This document shows positions 55,080 to 64,000 of a stretch of 64,000 bases of DNA, in pieces (the first letter of the stretch is position 1; the number at the start of each line of letters is the position of its first letter). The notes below the pieces were generated by a model. The model was not told the DNA's origin and ran no database searches. It worked only from the letters and a program-made list of their open reading frames with translations. The stretch is from Nectonema munidae (lineage: Eukaryota > Nematomorpha > Nectonematoida > Nectonematidae): positions 1 to 64,000 of the forward strand of contig JAUIRK010000857.1 of the NCBI GenBank assembly GCA_030549495.1, read 5' to 3'. Both the position numbers and the translations under genes were made by a program.

Positions 55080-55300
55080 CGCTCTTTATCTGCCCAAATA
55101 GAAAAAACTTACTGTTTATAATATTTACAGACTGCCAACTACCAGTAAGGATCTCGTGGAACATTTTTTTTCTTTCTTTGAAAATTTAATTTTCGGTATA
55201 CATAGAAATAAACATCTTTTGTGGTGACTTTAATTTCGATCTCTTAATGATTGACAATTTTCTCACCCAGAAGGTATTCTAAATAATAAAAAACATATTT
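55080..55300 (+). pseudogene. Jockey-like LINE endonuclease fragment
   Basis: VYNIYRLPTTSKDLVEHFFS followed by IFCGDFNFDLL, the GDFN box of an AP-type endonuclease. It lies in the same orientation as the ORF1 fragment before it, so probably the same dead element. Confidence 0.5.
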
Positions 55301-55849
55301 GTAGATATTTTACAAGCGGATTTATATAGTTACTTAAAGAGGATTGTTTTGAGTAGGTTAGTGTATCATCATAGGTGCTGATGCATGATTCGCTGAAATA
55401 TGCATACAGTTGTTTATCATAACTGTCAAACACTAAAGGGCAGCTTTACTAGACTTCCCATTGTAGGAATGGGAAAAATTCTACTCTGCATATCTAATCC
55501 TGTTTCCTCGATAGGGAAGATATTGTGGAGCTCAGTTCTAAGTTTTTAACGAAACTCTTCTCATTCTCCTGTGTAATACCATATAAGCTTCCAGTACTAT
55601 AATTACTGAGATAATCATATTTTTGTTGTTCATTAGGTCTCATTTAGATTCTGATTTTTATATAAAAATAAATATGATTCTGATTGCGATTGCAAGAAAC
55701 ACAATTTCGAAAATCAATTCATAAGGCATTGTGTTATTTATGAGCAGCATTATTCGTCATAGGTCAAGCTAATTTGTAAATCAAAGCCTAACCGCTTTGA
55801 AAAATCATTACCCCATTTTTAAGCTGAACTATTAAAATAATAATATTAT
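55301..55849. other. Unassigned sequence
   Basis: No motif is recognised; it may be part of the decayed jockey relic upstream. Confidence 0.35.
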
Positions 55850-56311
55850 TTAGATAGATTAGATAGATAGATTTATTTAATATAAACATATATAAATCAA
55901 CACATTTCTATTTTAAACATATTTCTCGTTTGGCTTGCTTTGGGAGAGAGAAAAAGGAAGCTTGAACGCCTCATCGAGATTTCTTCACACCGAAGAGAGC
56001 AAGTCAAAAGTGAACATAAAAAAGAGTTACTAAGTTCATAACAAAATGTATATGAAGTAAAAAGAAAAAAATATAAAAATTGAACAAGAACACATAACAA
56101 AACAATAGAAGTGAGCACACAAACATATACATACATTTAAATATATATATATATATAGGTATATATCAAATGATCATAAACATATATGAAAATCATATAT
56201 TCATTTTTACAAAAAATATTTTAAATGTATACATGAGCAATATTAAATGAAAACATACATTCTTTATAATAAAAATATAATATATACATAAAGAGAACTT
56301 ACGATGTAAAT

Positions 56312-59208
56312 TTAGACATCAAATATAGCTTTTGAGGAAACTTTAAAACTTTTGCGACTTCGCAGATCAAGCTGATAAAAGTGGCAATTAACCAGAAAAA
56401 GCGTTCTGAGGAGTATCGAACGGAACAAAGATTTTTCTTTTATTTGAGGAATATGTAAGAGATCATTAGAGCGAGTGAAGTGATGATGAACTGAAAGGTT
56501 TTGAATGAAGAGCGAGTTGAGAAATCCATCTTGGTAGTACGATTTATAAAAGAAGTTAAAATGAGATAAAATATTAATATCAAATATGCTTATACTTGAA
56601 AATATATCATTTGAATCGATAGAATTATTGACAAATTCAATAAATTTTTTCTGGAATGAATTAAGTTTTTTTAACATTGTTAAACAGGAGGAACCCCATA
56701 TCAAGTTACCATAGAGAAAATGTGGGAGAATAAAGGCGTGGTAAATTAGTTTTTTACAATGAAAAGTGAGACTGTTTTTTATTTTGTAGAATATTCCATA
56801 AAGACGAGATACTTTTAGATGTAAGGAGGAGATGTGTTTGAACCAGGATAAGTTGTCTGTAAATGTTATACCTAGGTAAGAAAAACTATAAACTCTATTC
56901 AAGATATAGTCATTAAGTAATATAGTGAAATTGCAGGCAATTTTTTTTTTGGAAAAAATCATGTACACACATTTGTGCAAGTTAAAAGAAAGCAAATTAG
57001 AAAAACACCATTTCGAGATAGACTTTAGATAAGAATTAGTTGTATCAGAAACTGTTGAATCATCTTCAAACTTTAAAGTTATAGCCGCATCATCAGCGTA
57101 CATAATTAAAGATGCACAATTGTCTAGACATGAAAAGATGTCATTAGTAAATAACAAAAAAAGTAAGGGCCCAAGGATAGATCCTTGAGGTACCCCTTTT
57201 TTCATGAATTTTATATCAGAGTTTCCATTAAGAGACACATAGAACGCTCTTTCATTTAAAAAACTTACGAGCAAATTTAAAATAGGACCTCTTACACCTA
57301 TTCTAAATAACTTATAAATGAGCAGCGGATGACTTACATTATCAAAAGCTTTAGTGAGATCAAGGAATAACACCAAACTAAGCTTTTTACCATAAAAGTA
57401 GTTGGAAATGGAGTTGCATAATGATAAAACAGCATCTTCAGTAGATCTGTTCTTTTGAAAACCAAATTGATTGGAATTAATAATTTTATGTTTGTCTAAG
57501 AAGCCCAGTAATCTACCTAATATAATTTTCTCAAATATTTTTGAGAAGTTAGACAATATTGAAATGGGCCTAAAATTATCCAATGACTTAGCGGACTTAC
57601 CATTTTTTAAAATAAGAACAACACGCGCTAACTTAAGAGCTCTTGGAAATTCACCCTGTTTAACAGATAAATTGTAAATGTAAGAAAGAGCTGTTTGAAT
57701 ATAAGGGAGAATATCTATTATGTTATAAATGGTCAACCCATCATCACCATATGATTTTTTGTTTGCTAGAGACGCAACAGCAGTTACGATATCATTGAAA
57801 TCAATTTCATGAAAATATAAAGTGGATGAGTTGAGTGAAATAGATTTTTCAATGTAATTCATAGAATTTGAATCAATGCTAGTATCAGAAGTACTAGAAA
57901 AATACTCGGCAAAATCATTACTACAAAATCGAGTATTGTTAGAGTTCATGCTAGTGGGTTTCAAAATTTTCTTCAAGCTTTTCCATATAGTATTTTTTTT
58001 ACAAGTAGAAAGCTGATTATAATAATATGCTGACTTAGCCCTTAAAATTTCATTTTTGTACTGCTTTAAAATATTTTTATATTTAGCGCAATTCAATGGT
58101 GAAGGATTATGAAGTTTAGTTCTATAATATTTTATTTTGATTTTCCTAAGAGAACAAAGAAATGATTAATACCATGGCTTGTTGTTAGTTTTCACTTTAA
58201 ACTTAATTAGTGGAAAGCTAAGATTGAATGATTCTTTTAAAAGACTTATAAAAATATCATATGCATTAGTCGGGTTTGTTGAATGAAAAACTTGAGTAAA
58301 GTCAACTTTTGATACATTAGTCATAAAAATAGAGCGCTGTTTTGGGCTAATATTTCTCTTGAATATGTAGGTGTATTTTGTTGGATTCATGAAAAAATTA
58401 TCAATAAATATACATATAGGAAAATGATCAGAAAGATCACTAATAACGTTATATGAAGAGTATGGCATGCGGAAGTTTATGAAAATATTGTCAATAATTG
58501 AGAATGAGGAAGAGGTGCAATGTGTACTGTACTTTTTGTGATAGTAGGAAAAAAACCAGATTGTTGAAGATTATTGATAAAATCTAGATTATCAATTTTT
58601 TTGTCAAAATCAAATAAATTGATATTAAAATCTCCACAAATGATAGAGTAGTTAGAGAAAGGATGCTGAGTGAAAATATTAAATAGAAAGACATTGAAAT
58701 CGAAGACGCTAGTGTTGGGAGGTCTATATACAGAGAGTAAATTAAAATGCTTGTCTTCGATAAGAAAGTTTAACAATAAGGAATCGAAGTAATTGACTGA
58801 GCATGAAAGGTTTTTGACAGAAATTAAATCAAAAGAGCTATTAAAAAAGACACCTACTCCTCCTCCACGTTTTTTCCTTTCTTGGTAATAAAAATTATAA
58901 CCTGGGAGTTCGAAGGAATGAGAGCCTATTTGCCAAATTTCAGTTAAAACTATAAAATGAAACTTAAAACCAGAGGAAATAATAAAACTAGAGAAATAAT
59001 CAAAGTTAACCTTTAAACTACGGATGTTGAAATGCAAAAGTTTCAAATTTTTTGAAGATATTTCAAATTTATGAGACAAAAAGTCATCTTGATATACGTA
59101 CTTAGTGGATACATTGGATACAATATCACAATCATCAAAAAAATTAGTATCAAATAAATCAAAATTCAAAAAGCTTAAATCTTCTTTAATGTTATTAGTG
59201 TTAATCAT
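56312..59208 (-). pseudogene. Jockey-like LINE ORF2 (endonuclease and RT), two lesions
   Basis: ATG at 59208 (MINTNNIKEDLSFLNF). Endonuclease: KLLHFNIRSLKVNFDYFSS, VLTEIWQIGSHSFEL, IICGDFNINLFDFD, then a one-base frameshift near 58510, and ISDLSDHFPICIF. A TAA follows KPWY at 58166; the same frame then runs open to 56312. RT: RPISILSNFSKIFEK, box A SLVLFLDLTKAFDNVSHPLL, box B GVPQGSILGPLLFLLF, box C LIMYADDAAI. No RNase H, as expected for jockey-like LINEs. The rest of the protein is well kept. Confidence 0.85.
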
Positions 59209-60223
59209 TCATGGCTGAATAATAGTTATTATATTCCCGTTTTTTTATTTGATTAACCCTATTAATAAAGGAAGCACACTCTTGATTGTAAAATTGTTTT
59301 GTGCACTTTTTATCTCTACACTTCATACAATTAGTAAGTTTTTCAACGGTACAGTTATCGAAAGTATGCTCGTTAGAAAAACAAGCATGACAATTGATAG
59401 GTTTTTTGCACTGATGAGTAGGATGCCCATACTGAATACAATTTAAGCAATACTTTACTTTCGGAATAAAAATAGAGATTTCGTAACAGAGAGGACCATA
59501 GAATATTTTATTTTTCAAACATACAGCTTTGAAAAAATCTTTTTTTAATAAAATAACTAAATTAAAACGATTGGTAGTTCTTTTGGATTCAATTTTAAAG
59601 ATTTTTTCGAATGCTTCTAATGGAATATTATTCTTAGAAGAAAGATGTTCTTTTATTTTATCTATGCTCTCAAAGTTTAAAAAATCAGGTATATTTTTCA
59701 GTATAATTCTAGGTAAACGTATACTTTTGGTAAAAACTTCATTCTGTATGTTTCTAGACTTTAATATGGATTCAGCTTTTTTTAGTTCATCTTTATCATG
59801 AAAATCAACAAAGACCTTATTTTTAAAAACACTACTTCGCAATATTCTAGAATCAGTAAGATTTTTATGTAAAAAAGATGCCTTCTCAAAATTCTGATTG
59901 CTTTTATTTTTACTTAAGTCATCTTTAATATTGATGACAAGAGTATTCTTAGATTCTAAAGTCTTACTAGATAAAAAATTTTGACAAAACTTGGAACATG
60001 AAGATGCTTTTTCAGTTGGAAATTTCTGAACAACTTCAGAAAATGTTCTTATGGAGGTTTTTTCCACTAAATTCTCTATTCTATTTAACTTTTCATGTAT
60101 ATTAAAATTATCAGAGTATTTTTCAATAAAGTCTTCCAATCTTAGCTTAATTTCTTTTTTGGTAAGAGACTCAAGAGAATCTTTCAGATTACTAATAATA
60201 TTAATTAAACTGGTAGAATCCAT
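59201..60223 (-). CDS. Jockey-like LINE ORF1 (RRM-like, zinc knuckles), intact
   Basis: ATG at 60223 (MDSTSLINIISNLKDSLES); about 340 codons, open throughout. There is a coiled-coil-like N-terminus, a Ser/Lys-rich linker, an RRM-like middle (RLPRIILKNIPDFLNFESID, FNLVILLKKDFFKAVC), then knuckles CLNCIQYGHPTHQC and CHACFSNEHTFDNC, and CMKCRDKKC. It is expected to coat the element RNA. The stop lies inside the ORF2 start (ATGATTAA). Confidence 0.8.
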   Translation of the reverse strand: MDSTSLINIISNLKDSLESLTKKEIKLRLEDFIEKYSDNFNIHEKLNRIENLVEKTSIRTFSEVVQKFPTEKASSCSKFCQNFLSSKTLESKNTLVINIKDDLSKNKSNQNFEKASFLHKNLTDSRILRSSVFKNKVFVDFHDKDELKKAESILKSRNIQNEVFTKSIRLPRIILKNIPDFLNFESIDKIKEHLSSKNNIPLEAFEKIFKIESKRTTNRFNLVILLKKDFFKAVCLKNKIFYGPLCYEISIFIPKVKYCLNCIQYGHPTHQCKKPINCHACFSNEHTFDNCTVEKLTNCMKCRDKKCTKQFYNQECASFINRVNQIKKREYNNYYSAMND

Positions 60224-60299
60224 AAACAAAATTCTAACTAGAAATCAACATTAATAAATACATTAACATTAATCAAACAATAAACTTGATAAAATATAA

Positions 60300-61365
60300 C
60301 TAAATATAAAACTAAATAAATGATAAAATATAATTGAATAGAAACTAAAAAATTAAAAAATATTTAGAAAAAGATTCCTGATAAACTTGGACGTAACGAT
60401 TTTTATTTTAAATAATATTATTTAAAATAATAAAATAAGTCATATGATAAGGAGAGCCAACAAAGTAGATTAAATTTGTCCATTATTGCTTCTGAAGTTG
60501 AGGGTTCGATACAATAAATATCAAGAAAATTACTTGTACCTTAGCTTAAAGTAATATAAAAATGTTAAGCACTACGTACCTCCTATCCATTGTCATTGCT
60601 ACTACCTGTATTTAATGAATAAGGATATGATTTTATTACAATCACAAGATTGGAGTGAAAATGTTTATAATTTTAAATTTTTTGATATTTGCATTCTAAT
60701 AGCTATTAGCAACCTCTAAATCTTGCAAAATATTGCCAAATAATGACTCAAATTTTTTAGCTACGGCATATCCAAGCTATTCTCAAAAAGAAAGCATGTT
60801 ATTTAGATGCTCTAATTATTTAAACTTATATGTGAATGGCTTAATTTGGTGAAAAATATGAGTTGTTTTTAATTATTCCAGATATATATATATACATTTT
60901 ATATATTTGCTTTGGTAGTTAATTTCAAACCCTGGTAATGATGACTTCACAGTGTAGAATCACGACCAGTTAGAATCAATTATATTTTTATATTAGCATC
61001 ACAAATTTTTTTTCCCACTTTTTTAACCTTTAATCACAAGAAAATTCAAAGACGATATTTTTTACTTTCCTGATAAAAATAAAGATATTATTAAGAACCT
61101 ATGTTGCTTAGAAAATACTATTATATATCAGATAATTAGTAAATTTTGAATATTAAAACAAATATTTAAGAAATCTAGAAACAATGGTATCTATTTTTAA
61201 ATAACTATTATGAGGGTGATTTTGTTGGTCAAATAGTATGACAATAAACATAATAAGTTTGTTAAATTTTGATATCATCGTTTTTTCTTGCTAATTAATG
61301 AATTAATTTTATTTATTTAACTCCTACCTTTTTTTGGATATACAAAAAAATATATTCCTTTCCAC
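60300..61365. other. AT-rich sequence without recognised gene
   Basis: No exon, terminus or RNA gene was identified. Confidence 0.5.
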
Positions 61366-62033
61366 TTCTGGATTTAAAGGGGGCGGAACGGGCGTACGCC
61401 TCCCTCCCCTAAAATTGCATTGCCAATTGCTTGAAAATTTTTCTTGATCTAATTCTTTTCGTAGAACTCAAATATTGTGATGATTTCTACAACTCGCTTT
61501 TTAGATTCAATCTTTCTCTAAAGTGTAAAGCCCTAAAAAGTTTTTTATGTTTCAATCGTAGTTAAGTTTGACACTTATTACTTTTATATTATCCCATTTT
61601 TTTGTACATTTATTATTTAAACACATCAAGTTTTACCACATCAATTCACTTCGCAGTTCAATGAATGACGATAATTTTAATGCTCTCATTCTTCTTTTTG
61701 TTCACAGAGATATTCGATTGGAAATTACACTCTTATTTATATGTATGCTAAAAAGTGTCCTAGACGGATGAGGCTCTTAATCCTCTTATATCTAGTTACT
61801 TTTTTTTTTATAAAAAATTTATAATTTTTTGATATATTATTATGATATTATAAGTTTTATGATAAAAAGTCAATTTTCGCTTTTTATTAAACCAAAATAA
61901 GATAAAAATAACTTTAAAATTTCGATAAAGCTTAAATTTATATGCTTCAAATTTGAGTTCTAGTTTAGTGTAATCCGCCTCGCCTCCCCCCCCCCCCCCC
62001 CCACCCTAATGCCAATTTCTAAATCCGCCCCTG
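61366..62033 (+). mobile_element. hAT deletion derivative with transposase C-terminus
   Basis: The right end is TTTCTAAATCCGCCCCTG (complement CAGGGGCGGATTTAGAAA). The left part CTGGATTTAAAGGGGGCGGA is a damaged counterpart. A C-run lies at 61987-62002. Inside, at about 61640-61790, a frame reads LRSSMNDDNFNALILLFVHR then DIRLE, and after a shift YAKKCPRRMRLL, a ZMYM1-like hAT C-terminus. No clear 8-bp duplication was found. Confidence 0.6.
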
Positions 62034-62598
62034 CTATCAGATTAAGGCTTATTTGAAATATTTAATATTTAATATTTACTTCGATTCAAATTGTCTTAAG
62101 AAACTTTCGAAAATCATATATATTTTTAATGATAAACTTTTATTCAGTCTCATGTCATGGAAGCGGCTTTTAGGCATTATGAATTGTTTATACCTTTAAT
62201 TGTAAAAAGTTCACATTTAGATAAATAATTACTTATTTATTCATAAAACTATTTAACTTTTGTGGTCATGAGCGCAAAATATACAATTTTTACAGTTGGT
62301 TAAATATGCAATTCTCTAGCAACTCGTAGATGTCTTACTTTGTAATTGGCCCATCATCTACTATTTTAGATAATGAATTCAAAAGGATTTTTTGAATTTT
62401 CTAAGCATTTATTGTCAAAATAGGATCAACTTTCTTAAAAAGCTATTTTTTGATTAGCTTGTATTAATGATTTTTCTGATTTAAAAACAGGAATTTCACA
62501 GATAGTTTGAATAACTATATTTTTCTAACGGAAACTTAAATTTAGATTAAAAATAATTTTTTTATAAATTTTTTATTTTCTTTTTTGACTAATCTAAA
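62034..62598. other. Upstream region of GOLPH3
   Basis: AT-rich; it should include the promoter and 5' UTR of the gene starting at 62599, but no canonical core element is clear. Confidence 0.4.
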
Positions 62599-62778
62599 AT
62601 GTCTCAAATTCAAGATAGGTCTGGCCTCACTAAACGAAAAGTTAATAACACACAAAATAACAATGTTAATCATATTTCTGATCAAGAAAGTGATAATGAG
62701 GAAGAAATAAATGGTAATCTTGATAATAAACTTTCCCTAATGGAAGAAATTTTAATTTTAGCTCTTAAAGAAAAAGAA
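62599..62778 (+). CDS. GOLPH3: GOLPH3 (Golgi phosphoprotein 3), first coding exon
   Basis: ATG at 62599 opens MSQIQDRSGLTKRKVNN, an Asn/Asp/Glu-rich linker and DNKLSLMEEILILALKEKE. This matches the GOLPH3/Vps74 N-terminus: '(R)SSGL..R', an acidic disordered stretch, then 'LTLMEE.LLLGLKDRE', the start of the PI4P-binding fold. The exon ends at a phase-0 donor GAA|GTAAAC (62779), so the open frame continuing to 62811 is intron. GOLPH3 binds PI4P and myosin at the trans-Golgi and retains glycosyltransferases. The remaining exons are not found before the window ends. Confidence 0.8.
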
Positions 62779-64000
62779 GTAAACATGCTATCTTTTTATA
62801 AAACATTTTAATTCAGTTAATTTTTATATATTTTTTGTTAAAAATCAAAGCATAGTAGGTTTACTTTATACCGGTTAAGTTTTATTTTTTTTTATGGGTA
62901 AGTACTCAGAATTGTTGAAAACCCTAGAATCAGCCTTTAGAATTGTGAATTTTTGTTGTCTCATTCCTGGTATTAAAACGAATTTACTTCATAGAACATT
63001 TCCCAATTATGGTATAGTTAATTTTGTTTTATTTTTATTAAATCTTAGTTATATATCTTGAATAAAATTATAAATCTAGATAAACTTTTTAAAATTGTTG
63101 ATTGCCACGGTGTTGATTCGATGTTCTTTTCTTCTTTATAATCTATTTTATTATATATTTTAATAAGGTCTATATTGAATATATATCTCTTAGATACATA
63201 TGTGGGGCCAATATAAATATACCCCCAAATAAGATATAATCATTGATAATTTAAACAGAAATGTGGTTTTTTCAACGAAATATTTCAAGTATTCCTTAAA
63301 TGATTTGTTTCAAACCTTATGATAACGAAATATTTAAATTATAATTTGACAAATACTATATTTTGTAATGGTCTTTTTTGGGGTCATTTTGATCCGCCCA
63401 TGTTGATTTATTTTTAATGAAGTCACTCAAATTTCGACCATAGAAAAATTTTAGGCTCCATCATAAAAATAAAATGGTAACTTATTTACTCTTTTTCTAT
63501 AATTTCAATTACGGTTTCGTCCATAGTAATATAGTTAAACAATGATGTTTATTTCCTGTTTTTGTTATAAAATGCAACTGCATTTTCATCTATAATGATA
63601 AAACAATGATGCAAAATTATATTACATTATTCTTGTTATTGTTATTGTTTTTAACTTGATTAACATCATAAAATAGACAAATCATTTAAACTTATTTAAA
63701 TTTTTGTTCCTGTTAATTAGGTGAGTATAAATTAATGCTATAAATAGAAGACAATTTTCTCATTTTATTTTTTTATTACAAATTCCTCATCTTATGATGT
63801 TCAGGCTTATTAGCTAAGTTAAAAAAAATTTATTTTAACTATTGTATTTTTAATTATCCTCAAAATCAATAGACTTGCTTACAAAATAGCTCTAAATACG
63901 CCAATGTTTTCTTTGGGGTCAAAATGAGCCAAAATATTCAAAATGTATTTGTTTTGAAATGTATCCATGAGATATAAAATAAAACTATTATGTCTAAGTA
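62779..64000 (+). other. GOLPH3 intron 1 (partial)
   Basis: Starts GTAAAC. No exon encoding the next conserved segment (typically 'GYTSFWND') is seen before the window end. It contains a pair of imperfect inverted words GGGGTCATTTTGATCC (63379) and GGGGTCAAAATGAGCC (63914), a possible MITE. Confidence 0.5.

Larger units (their letters stand above)
55850..60290 (-). mobile_element. Jockey-like LINE, nearly intact, with (ATCT)n tail
   Basis: A two-ORF non-LTR element on the minus strand: ORF1 (60223-59201) and ORF2 (59208 to 56312), a 3' UTR of about 450 bp and a tail of ATCTATCTAATCTATCT (55855-55872). It has no RNase H. ORF2 carries one net frameshift and one stop, so this is a young but disabled copy. 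The 5' limit is approximate. Confidence 0.85.

Noticed and set aside
55897-56136. 79-residue open frame on the minus strand
   Set aside because: It lies in the 3' UTR of the jockey-like LINE, is Cys/Phe/Leu-rich by composition and has no recognisable domain.
1-64000. LTR retrovirus or Polinton
   Set aside because: No paired LTRs, protease/integrase or viral capsid-like genes were seen; all RT found is LINE-type.

Overview
This 64 kb window is eukaryotic nuclear DNA. It is strongly AT-rich, has spliceosomal introns (several of about 50 bp), and is packed with LINEs, hAT, piggyBac and pogo/Tigger transposons, MITEs and tRNA-derived SINEs. An arthropod is the best guess: there is a delta/epsilon-like cytosolic GST pair, and a TATA box sits 30 bp upstream of a TCATTC initiator. 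A small-intron, AT-rich crustacean would fit, but the species cannot be fixed from the sequence.

Host genes are few. (1) A tandem pair of cytosolic glutathione S-transferase genes lies at 30.4-34.9 kb on the + strand. The first copy is broken by a 14-nt deletion and the second is intact. A TATA/Inr promoter and a short 5' UTR exon lie upstream of both. (2) A complete seven-exon gene for the histone mRNA stem-loop-binding protein (SLBP) lies on the - strand at 42.7-47.5 kb. Its first intron has been invaded by a piggyBac transposon and a hAT MITE. (3) The first coding exon of GOLPH3 lies at 62.6 kb on the + strand, and the gene runs off the window. A possible small membrane ORF lies at 36.2-36.4 kb on the - strand.

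Mobile elements by region. 1.3-8.6 kb: a pogo/Tigger relic carries a hAT deletion derivative and an I-like LINE, and that LINE is flanked by a tRNA-derived SINE with its own 14-bp target duplication. 9.4-13.8 kb: two unrelated tandem arrays with units near 148 bp, and a third short array. 14-16 kb: a hAT transposase relic with a hAT MITE inserted in its reading frame. 17.8-20 kb: two broken jockey-like ORF1 pieces, one inside the other. 20-25.5 kb: a second copy of the I-like LINE in opposite orientation, itself cut by a 1 kb insert that contains 5S rRNA-like sequence. 26-30 kb and 35 kb: hAT and piggyBac MITEs and a second SINE family. 38.5-40.9 kb: a full-length but decayed hAT with a perfect 8-bp duplication. 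41.2-41.9 kb: a pogo-type MITE. 48.8-54.2 kb: a related I-like LINE. 54.3-55.3 kb: jockey fragments. 55.85-60.3 kb: a nearly intact jockey-like LINE. 61.4-62.0 kb: another hAT derivative.

The most interesting point is a probable SINE/LINE partnership. The SINE at 8.4 kb and at least four LINE 3' ends share the same terminal sequence followed by a 4-bp tandem tail. The LINEs share an unusual SDD (not ADD) reverse transcriptase box and a 7-nt overlap of ORF1 stop and ORF2 start. No CRISPR array, rRNA operon, LTR retrovirus or Polinton was seen.
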